From JACPDI01 sp035463475 (lineage in GTDB: Bacteria > Acidobacteriota > Vicinamibacteria > Vicinamibacterales > 2-12-FULL-66-21), in NCBI GenBank assembly GCA_035463475.1, contig DATHTE010000131.1, forward strand, positions 33,312 to 97,311: a stretch of DNA of 64,000 bases, written 5' to 3'. How positions within the stretch are numbered: the first letter of the stretch is position 1; every line of letters begins with the position of its first letter. The position numbers were made by a program, and so were the translations under genes. A model generated the notes under the pieces. The model was not told the DNA's origin. It ran no database searches and was given only the letters and a program-made list of their open reading frames with translations. This document shows, piece by piece, positions 19,704 through 30,036 of the stretch.

Positions 19704-19707
<4 letters not shown>
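18058..19707 (-). CDS. N-acyl-D-amino-acid deacylase (D-aminoacylase), exported
   Basis: 549 aa from the ATG at 19707, which overlaps the symporter stop (ATGA) and starts a signal peptide (RILGVLATGAAVVLTAAA). Amidohydrolase ligands are complete: HTH in PGFIDVHTHADD (about 87-89), Cys in VAGNCGGS, His in SHMRNEG, His in ISHLKVDS and Asp in AFASDSG. It removes acyl groups from D-amino acids, perhaps from peptidoglycan-derived or racemised peptides, and the adjacent sodium symporter may import product. The final ~24 residues (after KPGKVL) are Ser/Arg-rich and encoded antisense to the end of the S9 gene, so they are probably a read-on tail. Confidence 0.92.
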
Positions 19708-21431
<1,724 letters not shown>

Positions 21432-21434
21432 CCG

Positions 21435-21518
21435 CTATCGGAGGTAGGCGCTCAGCGCCCAGAGCGCCGCGATGACCACGGCTTCAGTCAAGACGACGGC
21501 GGCGTAGAGGCGGGGCAT
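21435..21518 (-). CDS. possible 27-residue single-helix membrane peptide upstream of the symporter
   Basis: ATG at 21518 to TAG at 21435-21437. The peptide reads MPRLYAAVVLTEAVVIAAL followed by WALSAYLR: a basic start, one hydrophobic helix and a basic end. Its stop lies 3 nt before the symporter ATG. Some SSS transporters have small accessory membrane peptides encoded just upstream, which makes this plausible. Against it: no purine-rich ribosome site precedes the ATG (the upstream stretch is CT-rich). Confidence 0.35.
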   Translation of the reverse strand: MPRLYAAVVLTEAVVIAALWALSAYLR

Positions 21519-21546
21519 TCGGGAGGGAGAGTATACCTGTAGAGCA

Positions 21547-21657
21547 ATGCCGAAGGCCGAATGCCGAAGGCCGAATGCGTCAAGGCCGAATTGAATTGAC
21601 GAATGCCGAATGCGAAGGGAGGCCGACTACCGAATGCGAAGGAGGCCGACTGCGAAC
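21547..21657. repeat. degenerate tandem repeat of ATGCCGAAGGCCGA units
   Basis: About 110 bp built from short variants of GCCGAATGCCGAAG and GGAGGCCGACTGCGAA. It includes two near-identical 20-bp copies around 21609-21628 and 21632-21651. It fills the spacer between the symporter and the small lipoprotein, both on the minus strand, so it lies in the region where the symporter mRNA would start. Confidence 0.85.
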
Positions 21658-21664
21658 GAGAACG

Positions 21665-22132
21665 TTACGCGATCGGCGATCCGAGGCCCTCGGCGCCCCG
21701 GGTGCTGTCGGTGGGGCGGGCGCGGGGCGGGGCGGCGGCAACTTCGACGACGATGCTGCTATCCAGATCGCTGGCGTTGATGTCGATCGTCTCAGGCCCC
21801 TTCACGATGGCCTCGCCGGGGCGCAACTCGATCTGGAGGCGGTACTTCCCCGGGGGCACCTTGACGGTGAAGCCGCCGGTGCTGCTCGTGCTCACCGAGC
21901 GCCGGTCGCCATTCCCGACGTTGATCACCTCGACGCGGCGGCCGACGAGACGCGCGCCTCCGCCCGTGGTGGTCACGAGGCCGCTGATCGTGCCATCCAT
22001 GGTCGGCGGCTTCTCTCCCGCGTCCACCACGGGAACGCCGCGCCGGCACGCGAGCCCTGCAAGCGCGCTGAGGGCCACGAGAAGCGCGGCAATGGAGACG
22101 GCGCGGCGCATCCGTTCCTTCGTCAGCTCCAC
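21665..22132 (-). CDS. small lipoprotein with carboxypeptidase-regulatory-like (beta-sandwich) domain
   Basis: 155 aa. The N-terminus is a lipoprotein signal with lipobox LAGLAC (Cys about 29). The mature part has the Ig-like pattern of carboxypeptidase regulatory domains: GTISGLVTTTGGGARLVG, a STSSTGGFTVKVPPGKYRL turn and a final strand SSIVVEVAAAP. Such domains are often found on the surface or in the periplasm of Acidobacteriota. An internal ATG at residue 8 would also give a functional signal. No partner is obvious. Confidence 0.75.
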   Translation of the reverse strand: MELTKERMRRAVSIAALLVALSALAGLACRRGVPVVDAGEKPPTMDGTISGLVTTTGGGARLVGRRVEVINVGNGDRRSVSTSSTGGFTVKVPPGKYRLQIELRPGEAIVKGPETIDINASDLDSSIVVEVAAAPPRARPTDSTRGAEGLGSPIA

Positions 22133-22211
22133 GCCGGCTCCTCGTGCAAGATGAACGCCGCCAGCCTTATCTCAAGTTCAGGCATTCCAGCTGGCGTGCC
22201 TCTTCTGCGGA

Positions 22212-23006
22212 TTACGGAAGAGATGGGGGGCTTCCCGGTCTGACCCCACCGAGGTTCAACCGGCAGTAGTCGAGTGTGAACGGCGGGTCGTCAGCGGCGG
22301 CCCGATTGACGAGCGCGTCTGCGAACAGGACCTTGAGAGGCTCCGGGAGGCGACCCAGGTACGGATGAAGGCAGACGGCCTCCGCAAACATCCTGAACTC
22401 TTCCGCTCCGGGGAACGTCACCGGCGCGGGTTCGAGCCAAGCCGTCACGGCCGTAAAGCCGGCTTCGCGGAGCTGTCGTTTCGTGGCATCGGGCTCGGCG
22501 TAATGCCAAGGCTCGCGCCACCCCGACGCGAAGTGCGGCGCGAACACCGGGGTCCGGATGAGGTCCGCGGCGCGACCGCGAAGGCGCGCCAGGTTCGGAC
22601 CGCCACCGCACTGCGCGTGCAGCCTCCCTCCCGGCCGGAGCGCCGCGAAGAGGCTGCGAAACAACGCTTCGTGATCCAGCACCCAGTGGAAGGTCGCGGT
22701 GCTGAACACGACGTCGAACTGCCCTGCGAACGGCAGCGAGTCGGCGCTCGCGCGGACCAGCGCCACGCTCGCCCCCGCCAGGTGCTCGCCGGCGCGCCGC
22801 AGCATTGACGCCGAGCGATCCACGGCGACCACGCGCCCCTGCGGCACCCGCGCGGCGACCTCCCGGGTCAGGCGGCCGGTCCCGCAGCCGATGTCAATGA
22901 CATGCTCGTGCCCCTCGAGCGCGAGCCGATCCAGCACGCGCCGGCCCCACTCGACCTGCGGCGCCGAGACCCGATGGTAGGCGCCGGCATCCCAGTCGGC
23001 CGTCAT
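22212..23006 (-). CDS. class I SAM-dependent methyltransferase, trans-aconitate methyltransferase-like
   Basis: 264 aa from the ATG at 23006 (TADWDAGAYHRVSAPQVEWG). SAM-binding motif I is VIDIGCGTGRLT (about residues 37-48), the acidic ribose-binding residue follows in VVAVDRSASML, and FDVVFSTATFHWVLDH is the post-motif typical of the trans-aconitate methyltransferase (Tam) and related family. Small acid or lipid substrate not identifiable. Divergent from the YbaK gene across about 220 bp in which I see no clear promoter. Confidence 0.85.
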   Translation of the reverse strand: MTADWDAGAYHRVSAPQVEWGRRVLDRLALEGHEHVIDIGCGTGRLTREVAARVPQGRVVAVDRSASMLRRAGEHLAGASVALVRASADSLPFAGQFDVVFSTATFHWVLDHEALFRSLFAALRPGGRLHAQCGGGPNLARLRGRAADLIRTPVFAPHFASGWREPWHYAEPDATKRQLREAGFTAVTAWLEPAPVTFPGAEEFRMFAEAVCLHPYLGRLPEPLKVLFADALVNRAAADDPPFTLDYCRLNLGGVRPGSPPSLP

Positions 23007-23216
23007 CGGAACACACGCGTGCCGGAAACCCGGTAACGGAGGCCCGCCGGATCGGGACCGGGGAACGGCCGAATTGCGCGGAAACACGCAAAAACGGCTT
23101 GATTTCGCGCGAGTTCCACGCGAACCCGCCCTCCGGCGACAAATGGTGGCGGGCACCCGAATTGCGATCTTGTCATGCGCGAGTCCACTCTCTTCGTCTC
23201 TTCGACGCTGAGCGCC

Positions 23217-23223
23217 AAGGAGG
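23217..23223 (+). promoter_or_regulatory. ribosome binding site AAGGAGG that fixes the YbaK start
   Basis: A perfect AAGGAGG five bases before the ATG at 23229. It decides against the ATG at 23175, which would add 18 residues and has no such site. Confidence 0.85.
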
Positions 23224-23228
23224 CCCAT

Positions 23229-23702
23229 ATGGCGATTGCGTCGGCCATTCGTGAGTACCTGAACTCCGAAGACGTTTCGTACGTCGCCTTCACACATCCG
23301 CTCGCCTTCACCGCGCAGCACGAGGCGGCTGTGGCCCACGTGCCCGGCTGGGCGTGGGCCAAGGCCGTGGTCTGCTTCGCGGACGATGAGCCGATCCAGG
23401 CGGTCATTCCTGCGCCCATGCACGTCGATCTGGGGCGGCTGCGGGCACTTGCCCACGCCTCGGTCCTCCGCCTGGCGCGGGAGGACGAGATGAAGGACCT
23501 GTACCCCGGCTGCGAGCCCGGCGCGGAGCCCCCCTTCGGGCCCTTGTACCACCAGCGGGTGTATGTCGACGAATCGCTCGCCGAGCACGACGAGATCGTG
23601 TTCAACGGCGGCACCCATCGCGACGCGATCCGCATGGGGTACCGCGACTTCGTCGAGATCACCAACGCCATCGTCGGACGGTTCGGCCGCCCGGCAGTGT
23701 AG
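23229..23702 (+). CDS. YbaK/EbsC-type aminoacyl-tRNA deacylase domain protein
   Basis: 157 aa starting at the ATG at 23229, behind a perfect ribosome site. The YbaK fold is recognisable from YLNSEDVSYVAFTHPLAFTAQHEAA, then KAVVCFADDEPIQAVIPAPMHVDLGRL and NGGTHRDAIRMGYRDFVEI. Members hydrolyse mischarged aminoacyl-tRNA. Here a free-standing version with His-rich loops is also common in Acidobacteriota and Proteobacteria, where its substrate is often unknown. A universal stress gene follows 28 bp downstream, suggesting a two-gene stress operon. Confidence 0.8.
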   Translation: MAIASAIREYLNSEDVSYVAFTHPLAFTAQHEAAVAHVPGWAWAKAVVCFADDEPIQAVIPAPMHVDLGRLRALAHASVLRLAREDEMKDLYPGCEPGAEPPFGPLYHQRVYVDESLAEHDEIVFNGGTHRDAIRMGYRDFVEITNAIVGRFGRPAV

Positions 23703-23730
23703 CCGCGGCGCTCGGCGCAAGGAGCCGGCC

Positions 23731-24630
23731 ATGGTGACAATCAATCGGATTCTCTGCCCGGTGGATTTCTCCGGACACTCACGCGTGGCGCTCGACTATG
23801 CGACGGCGCTCGCGCGGTGGTACGAAGCGGAGCTCGTCGTGCTGCATGCGTACGCGGTCGCGATGGTCCCCGCCACGATCGGCGCCTTTCCCGCGGCGAC
23901 GGCCGTGGGCATGCCGCTCACGCGAGCGGAACTCGAGCAGGACCTCAATCGGTTCGCCCACCCGGTGATCGCGGCCGGCGTGAAGACGACGACCCTGGTC
24001 ACGATGGGGAGCGCGGCGCGGAGCATTCTCGAGACCGCCGAGCACGTGCCCGCGAACCTGATCGTGATGGGCACGCACGGCGCGTCCGGGTTCGAGCGTC
24101 TCATGCTGGGCTCGGTTACCGAGAAAGTGCTGCGCAAGGCGCGCTGCCCCGTCCTCGTCGTGACGCGGCATGCCGACGCGCCGAGCGGCGCGCCGACGTT
24201 GTTCCGCCGCATTCTCTGCGCCGTGGACTTCTCGTCCTGCTCGACGAAGGCGATCTGGTACGCCCTTTCACTGGCGGAAGAGGCGGGCGGCTCGCTCACG
24301 TTCCTGCACGTGGTCGAGGGGTTCGACGACGAGCCGCTGGAGTCGGCGCACTTCAACGTCCCCGAGTACCGCCGCCACCTGGTCGCCGCCGCCGAGCAGC
24401 GGCTCGCCACGGTGGTCCCGAGCGAGAAGCGGACGTGGTGCGAGTGCAAGGGGGTGGTGCGGACGGGCAAGGCGTACCGCGAGATCCTCGAGACGGCGCG
24501 CACCGAGGACGCCGACCTGATCGTGCTCGGCGTGCGCGGCCGCAACGCGGTCGACGTCGCGCTCTTCGGGTCCACCACCAACCACGTCGTGCGCACGGCG
24601 GGCTGCCCGGTACTCACCGTACGCTCCTGA
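23731..24630 (+). CDS. tandem-domain universal stress protein (UspA family)
   Basis: 299 aa from the ATG at 23731, with AAGGAG upstream. It contains two UspA domains. Each begins with RILCPVDFSGHS or RILCAVDFSSCS. The first ends with the ATP-binding GTHGASGFERLMLGSVTEKV; the second has GVRGRNAVDVALFGSTTNHV. The G-2x-G-9x-G(S/T) pattern indicates nucleotide binding in both halves. Cytoplasmic stress protein; specific partner unknown. Probably cotranscribed with the YbaK gene. Confidence 0.92.
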   Translation: MVTINRILCPVDFSGHSRVALDYATALARWYEAELVVLHAYAVAMVPATIGAFPAATAVGMPLTRAELEQDLNRFAHPVIAAGVKTTTLVTMGSAARSILETAEHVPANLIVMGTHGASGFERLMLGSVTEKVLRKARCPVLVVTRHADAPSGAPTLFRRILCAVDFSSCSTKAIWYALSLAEEAGGSLTFLHVVEGFDDEPLESAHFNVPEYRRHLVAAAEQRLATVVPSEKRTWCECKGVVRTGKAYREILETARTEDADLIVLGVRGRNAVDVALFGSTTNHVVRTAGCPVLTVRS

Positions 24631-24636
24631 CCTCGC

Positions 24637-24644
24637 TATAATCC
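24637..24644 (+). promoter_or_regulatory. putative -10 element TATAATCC of the amidohydrolase gene
   Basis: A perfect TATAAT followed by CC, ending only 11 nt before the ATG at 24653, so the transcript would start within a few bases of the start codon. The -35 region has no good match. Confidence 0.45.
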
Positions 24645-24652
24645 GGCGAATC

Positions 24653-26383
24653 ATGCGACGATTCGCCGGATCTCTCCTCGCCCTCGCGCTCTCCGCCACG
24701 CTCCTCGTCTGGGGCCAGCCACGGACGTTCGACGTCGTGATCCGCGGCGGCACCGTCTACGACGGCTCGGGCGATGCCGGCCGCCGCGCCGACATCGGCA
24801 TCCTGCAGGATCTCATCATGGAGGTCGGCGACCTCACCGGCGCGCGCGCGACCACCGAGGTGGACGCGAGCGGCCTGGCGGTCGCGCCCGGGTTCATCAA
24901 CATGCTGTCGTGGTCCACCGAGTCGCTGCTGGCCGACGGGCGCTCGCTCGGCGAGATCAAGCAGGGTGTCACGACGCAAATCATGGGCGAGGGAGATTCG
25001 ATGGGGCCGCTGACGCCGGACATGAAACGGCGGCGGCTCGAGGCGCAGGGGGACATCAAGTACGACATCACCTGGACGTCGCTGGCGGAGTACCTCCACA
25101 CGCTGCAGCGCCGCGGCGTCTCGCCGAACGTGGCCTCGTTCGTCGGCGCGACGACGGTGCGCGAGCACGTGATCGGGCTCGACGACCGCAAACCGACACC
25201 GGAGGAGCTCCTCCGCATGCAGCAGCTCGTGCGCCAGGCCATGTCGGAGGGGGCGCTCGGGGTCGGGTCGTCGCTGATCTACGCGCCGGCGTTCTACGCG
25301 GGCACGTCAGAGCTCATCGCGCTCTGTCGGGCCGCGGCCGAGTACGACGGCAAATACATCTCGCACATGCGGTCCGAAGGCAACCGGCTGATCGAAGGGG
25401 TCGAGGAGCTGATCCGTATCGCGCGCGAGGCGAAGATTCCCGCTGAGATCTACCACCTCAAGGCGGCCGGGGAGAAGAACTGGCCGAAGATAGACCGCGT
25501 GATCGCCATGGTTGAAAAGGCGCGCGCCGAGGGGCTGAAGATCACCGCGGACATGTACACCTACACGGCGGGCGCAACCGGGCTCGACGCCGCAATGCCC
25601 CCCTGGGCGCTCGACGGCGGCTACCCCGCCCTGTTCAAGCGCCTGCGCGACCCGCGCGAGCGCGCGCGCATCGCGACGGCGGTCCGGACGCCCACCGACG
25701 ACTGGGAGAACCTGTATCTTGCGGCCGGCTCACCCGAGCGCGTCCTGCTGGTCGAGTTCAAACAAGAGGCGCTGAAGAAGTACACGGGGCGCACGCTCGC
25801 GGCCGTGGCGAAGGAACGCGGGGAGGATCCGGTCGACACGATCATGAACCTGGTGCTCGAAGACGAGTCCCGCGTGGGCACGGTGTACTTCATGATGTCC
25901 GAGGACAACGTCCGGAAACAGATGCGGCTGCCCTGGGTCTCGTTCGGGTCGGACGCCGCGTCGATGGCGCCGGAGGAGCCCTTCACGCGCTCGTCGGCCC
26001 ACCCGAGGGCCTACGGCAATTTCGCGCGCGTGCTCGGCAAGTACACCCGCGAGGAGCGCGTGCTGACGCTCGGCGAGGCGGTGCGCAGACTCTCGGCGCT
26101 CCCCGCGACAAACCTGGAGCTGCGAGGGCGCGGGTTCCTCAAGCCGCGCATGTACGCGGACGTCGTCGTCTTCGACCCCGCGACCGTCGCCGACCGCGCT
26201 ACGTTCGAGAAACCGCACCAGCTCGCCGAGGGCATGCGGCACGTCTTCGTCAACGGCCGGCAGGTCCTCAGGAACGGAGAGCACACCGGCGCGAAGCCTG
26301 GAATCGTGCTCAACGGGGTCGGCGTCGGGAGGATATACCGCACACCGGTGCCGTTGGCGCGCGCCGGCGCCTCCCATCCGTAG
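24653..26383 (+). CDS. D-aminoacylase-like amidohydrolase with altered metal site, exported
   Basis: 576 aa, signal peptide (RRFAGSLLALALSATLLVW). It aligns along its length with the D-aminoacylase at 18058-19707 (VVIRGGTVYDGSGDAGRRADIGI, SHMRSEGN, EIYHLKAAGE, FGSDAASM), keeping two His ligands (about 237 and 266) and the Asp (about 433). The HxH is replaced by PGFINMLSWSTE (about 83-88) and the GNC ligand loop by MGEGDS. This NMLSW type forms a recognisable subgroup of amidohydrolases. Metal content and substrate are open. TATAATCC lies 9 nt upstream. Confidence 0.85.
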   Translation: MRRFAGSLLALALSATLLVWGQPRTFDVVIRGGTVYDGSGDAGRRADIGILQDLIMEVGDLTGARATTEVDASGLAVAPGFINMLSWSTESLLADGRSLGEIKQGVTTQIMGEGDSMGPLTPDMKRRRLEAQGDIKYDITWTSLAEYLHTLQRRGVSPNVASFVGATTVREHVIGLDDRKPTPEELLRMQQLVRQAMSEGALGVGSSLIYAPAFYAGTSELIALCRAAAEYDGKYISHMRSEGNRLIEGVEELIRIAREAKIPAEIYHLKAAGEKNWPKIDRVIAMVEKARAEGLKITADMYTYTAGATGLDAAMPPWALDGGYPALFKRLRDPRERARIATAVRTPTDDWENLYLAAGSPERVLLVEFKQEALKKYTGRTLAAVAKERGEDPVDTIMNLVLEDESRVGTVYFMMSEDNVRKQMRLPWVSFGSDAASMAPEEPFTRSSAHPRAYGNFARVLGKYTREERVLTLGEAVRRLSALPATNLELRGRGFLKPRMYADVVVFDPATVADRATFEKPHQLAEGMRHVFVNGRQVLRNGEHTGAKPGIVLNGVGVGRIYRTPVPLARAGASHP

Positions 26384-26397
26384 ACCGCGGAAGCACC

Positions 26398-27891
26398 ATG
26401 CGTGCTCACCCGCATCTGTACGAGATCAGCACCTGGCCATACCTGGAGCGGCTCTCGGCCAGGGCCGGCCGGCCGATCACTATCGGAAGCGTGCCCGACG
26501 GCGAGTGGGATCGCCTTCATTCGCTCGGGTTCGACCTCGTGTACCTGATGGGTGTCTGGCAGCGGAGCACGATCGGCAGGCAGATCGCCCGCTCGGAACC
26601 AGCTCTTTTCAGCGGCTACGACAGCGCGCTCCCGGGCTGGACGCTCGCCGACATCGTCGGGTCTCCGTACAGCATCGCGGCGTACTCGCCCGATCCGCGG
26701 ATCGGTACGTTCGGGGAACTGGACGCGGTCCGGCGCAAGCTGCACCGCCGAGGCATGGGACTGGTCCTCGACTTCGTGCCGAACCACACCGCGTTCGATC
26801 ACCCCTGGGTCACGGAGCACCCGCAACGCTACGTCATCGGCTCGCTCGAGCGCTTCCGCGCGCAACCGCGCGATTTCCGGCTGGCCGAGACGAGCGCCGG
26901 CCCGCTGTTCGTCGCCTGCGCGCGGGACCCGTACTTCCCGCCCTGGACGGACGCCGCGCAGCTGAACTACTTCTCCACGGAAACGCAGGACGAGATGATC
27001 GCGCAGCTGAAGCGGATCGCCCGGCACTGCGACGGCGTGCGCTGCGACATGGCGATGCTCGTCCTCGGCGACGTGTTCGCCGGGACGTGGGGGCAGATCG
27101 CGGCGCGCGATCCCGCGGAGGCCGCGGCCCCGAGAACGGAGTTCTGGGAACGGCTCCGGCAGCAGCTGCCCGGCTTCCTTCTGATCGCGGAAGCTTACTG
27201 GGACCGCGAATGGGCGCTGCAGCAACTCGGATTCTCCTTCACGTACGACAAACGTCTGTACGATCGTCTGCTGCACGAGACCCCCGCGTCGGTGCGGGAT
27301 TACCTGCGGGCCAATCTCGATTTCCAGACCCGGTCCGTCCGCTTTCTCGAGAACCACGACGAGCCGCGCAGCCTCGCCGCCTTCGGGCCTCGCCTCGAGG
27401 CGGCTGCGGTCGTCTCCGGCGCCGTGCCGGGACTGCGCTTCTACTTCGACGGCCAGCTCGAAGGGCGCACGCGGTTCTCACCGATTCAGCTCGGCCATTG
27501 GGCCGAGGAGGAGCCGCGAACCGAAGTGGCCGCGCTGTACGCGCGCCTGCTCGAGGCCACCAACCACCCTGTGTTCCACGACGGTGACTGGAAGCTCCTC
27601 CATCCCTCCCCGGCCGGCGACGACACTCACACCGACATCGTGAGCTGCCGTTGGAAGCTCGGCACCGAGCTGCGCATCGTCGCGGCGAACCTCGGACACG
27701 CAGGGGCGCAGGCCTTCGTACCCGTCGCCGACGATCTGCCGGCGCGCCCGCCGGCGCCGGTGCTCCTCGAGGACGCGCTGACGGGCCAGCGTCACCGGCC
27801 GGACGCGTCGTCGCTTCAGGACCGCGGGCTGTTCGTGAGCCTCGAGGGGGGACGCGCGCAACTGTTTCGCGTGACCCCCGGAGGGAAATGA
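26398..27891 (+). CDS. alpha-amylase family (GH13) glycosidase
   Basis: 497 aa, no signal peptide. All four GH13 regions are present: DFVPNH (about 124), GVRCDMA with the nucleophile Asp (about 217), IAEAYWD with the acid/base Glu (about 264) and FLENHDE (about 318). It starts directly in the barrel (HLYEISTWPYLERLSARAG) and carries a small C-terminal beta domain. Cytoplasmic hydrolysis or transfer on alpha-glucans; specificity such as maltogenic or trehalose-related cannot be told. May work with MalQ. Confidence 0.9.
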   Translation: MRAHPHLYEISTWPYLERLSARAGRPITIGSVPDGEWDRLHSLGFDLVYLMGVWQRSTIGRQIARSEPALFSGYDSALPGWTLADIVGSPYSIAAYSPDPRIGTFGELDAVRRKLHRRGMGLVLDFVPNHTAFDHPWVTEHPQRYVIGSLERFRAQPRDFRLAETSAGPLFVACARDPYFPPWTDAAQLNYFSTETQDEMIAQLKRIARHCDGVRCDMAMLVLGDVFAGTWGQIAARDPAEAAAPRTEFWERLRQQLPGFLLIAEAYWDREWALQQLGFSFTYDKRLYDRLLHETPASVRDYLRANLDFQTRSVRFLENHDEPRSLAAFGPRLEAAAVVSGAVPGLRFYFDGQLEGRTRFSPIQLGHWAEEEPRTEVAALYARLLEATNHPVFHDGDWKLLHPSPAGDDTHTDIVSCRWKLGTELRIVAANLGHAGAQAFVPVADDLPARPPAPVLLEDALTGQRHRPDASSLQDRGLFVSLEGGRAQLFRVTPGGK

Positions 27892-27948
27892 CGGGAAACA
27901 GACGACGCCGGGCCCGCGCGCGCCGTGCTACTCTTCTCTGTAGCCCCC

Positions 27949-30036
27949 GTGAAAAAAGCAGCCGTCGGACTCCTCATCGGGTTCGCAGGAGCAGCGCTCG
28001 TGCTGGCGCTCGACCCGCTGTTCGCCGCGCTCGCCGGCAGCGGCGCGCTCGCGCCGCTCGAGGCGGTCGAGCTGAAGACGTACGACTGGCGGCTGCGGCG
28101 GACGGCGCGGCCCGAAACGGCCCGCCCGGACATCGCGCTCATCGAGATCGACGAATCGTCGCTGCGCAGCCTCGAGCCGAACCTGGGGCGCTGGCCCTGG
28201 CCGCGGCTGGCACACGCCGCGCTCATCGACTATCTCGCGCGCGGCCGACCCAGCGTGATTGCCTACGATGTCAACTTCGCCGGGCGGGACGCGACGCGGT
28301 TCGAGTACGCCGGGGAGGAGTGGACCGGCGCGCAGTCCGACCGGGCGCTGGTGGAGTCGGTGCGCGCCGCCGGCAACGTAATCCTGCTAACCGACGCGAC
28401 GTTCGAGGGACGCACCGGCGACGCGCCGCCGCCGCCGGATCCCGGGTACCGGCTTGCCGCGGGCATCTACGATCGTCCGGTGATCTTCACGCCGTTCGGC
28501 GAGCTCGCCGGCGCGAGCGCCGGGCTCGGGCACAACCTGTTCGTCCTCGATCCGGACGGGCCGATCCGCCACACGGTGCCGTTCGTGCATTCGCAGGGAC
28601 GCTATCTCCCGTCGCTCGGGGTCGCCGCCGCGCTGCGCGCCGCGGGCGTGGCGCACTCGGAGGTGCGGCTGGAGGCTGGCGCGCTCCGGATTCGCGATCG
28701 TGCCATGCCGCTCGTTGCCCGGCGCGTGAGCTCCAGCGATGGCACGCAGGAGTACCTGTGGGGGCTCATCAACTTCCGCGGGCAGTGGCTCGAGGACCTG
28801 AAGCGGCGCCCGTACCCGCACTACTCCTACTTTGACGTCTTCTACTCCGAGCAGCAGATCCTGGCTGGCGAGAAACCGAACCTCGATCCGGCGCTGTTCC
28901 GCGACAAGATCGTGTTCGTCGGTGTCACCGCGGTTGGCCTGTTCGACGCGTTCGAGACGCCGTTCGCGCGCGGGCGGATGCCGGGCATACAGGTGCACGC
29001 GGCGGTCGCCGACGACATCCTCTCGAACCGCTTCCTGCGGCCGGCGGGCACGGGCACGCGGCTCGCGGCCGCGCTGGCGTGCGCGCTCGCCGCGGGCGTC
29101 ATCGCCACGATGGTCCCGGCCTGGTACGCGAGCGGCGCGACGGTGGTGCTGGCGATCGCCTTCACCTGGATCACGACGATCGCCTTCGGGCGCGGGCTCT
29201 GGATCAACCTCTCCCAGCCGGTCTTCGCGATGGCGCTCGCGCTCTTCGGCGGCGTCAGCTACCAGTACTTCGTCGAGGGACGCGAGAAGCGGCAGGTCAA
29301 GCGGCTCTTCGGCCGGTACGTCTCCAAGGACATCTACGACCAGCTCGTGGCGAACCCGTCGCTCGCCCGGCTCGGCGGGCAGCGGCGCGAGATGTCCGTG
29401 CTCTTCTCCGACATCCGGGGCTTCACCACCGTGACGGAAGCGGGCCAGCCGGAGGAGATCGTCACGATGCTGAACGTGTACTTCACGCGCATGGTCGACA
29501 TCGTGTTCCGCCACGAGGGCACGCTCGACAAGTTCGTCGGCGACATGGTCATGGCGCTGTTCGGCGCGCCGCTCGACGACCCCGATCATGCCGACCACGC
29601 GGTGGCGGCGGCGCTCGAGATGAGCACGGAACTGCAGCGGCTGAACGTCGAGTGGGAGAAGCAGGGGCGCCCGGCGCTGGACATCGGCATCGGCATCAAC
29701 AGCGGGCCGATGATCGCGGGCAACATCGGCTCGGAGGCGATCATGAGCTACACCGTGATCGGCGACGCCGTGAACCTGGGCGCGCGGCTCGAGTCGCTCA
29801 ACAAGCAGTACGGCACCCGGATTATCATCAGCGAGTCCACCAGGGGCCGGTTGAAAGGGCAGTACTCCGTCCGTCCCCTTGGCGAGGTCGTGGTCAAGGG
29901 GAAGACGAAGGCGGTCCCCATCTACGAGGTGACAACCGACAGCCGGGAGCCAGCGGCGGACCGTCGTGAGGCGGCGGTGACGGATCGACAGGCGGCCATC
30001 GAGGGAGAACAGGTCAGGAGCGAGGCAAGGGTATGA
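27949..30036 (+). CDS. CHASE2-domain adenylate/guanylate cyclase (class III)
   Basis: About 695 aa from the GTG at 27949; a GTG at 27925 would add eight residues and is the alternative. An N-terminal helix precedes a periplasmic CHASE2 sensor (VELKTYDWRLRRTARPETARPDIALIEIDE to RMPGIQVHAAVADDIL). Three membrane helices follow (about 355-430), then a class III cyclase domain: metal Asp in FSDIRGFT (about 486) and GDMVMALFG, transition-state Asn and Arg in VNLGARLE. A Lys in LDKFVGD fits purine recognition. It makes cAMP or cGMP from a periplasmic signal. TGA overlaps the M48 ATG (ATGA). Confidence 0.92.
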   Translation: MKKAAVGLLIGFAGAALVLALDPLFAALAGSGALAPLEAVELKTYDWRLRRTARPETARPDIALIEIDESSLRSLEPNLGRWPWPRLAHAALIDYLARGRPSVIAYDVNFAGRDATRFEYAGEEWTGAQSDRALVESVRAAGNVILLTDATFEGRTGDAPPPPDPGYRLAAGIYDRPVIFTPFGELAGASAGLGHNLFVLDPDGPIRHTVPFVHSQGRYLPSLGVAAALRAAGVAHSEVRLEAGALRIRDRAMPLVARRVSSSDGTQEYLWGLINFRGQWLEDLKRRPYPHYSYFDVFYSEQQILAGEKPNLDPALFRDKIVFVGVTAVGLFDAFETPFARGRMPGIQVHAAVADDILSNRFLRPAGTGTRLAAALACALAAGVIATMVPAWYASGATVVLAIAFTWITTIAFGRGLWINLSQPVFAMALALFGGVSYQYFVEGREKRQVKRLFGRYVSKDIYDQLVANPSLARLGGQRREMSVLFSDIRGFTTVTEAGQPEEIVTMLNVYFTRMVDIVFRHEGTLDKFVGDMVMALFGAPLDDPDHADHAVAAALEMSTELQRLNVEWEKQGRPALDIGIGINSGPMIAGNIGSEAIMSYTVIGDAVNLGARLESLNKQYGTRIIISESTRGRLKGQYSVRPLGEVVVKGKTKAVPIYEVTTDSREPAADRREAAVTDRQAAIEGEQVRSEARV

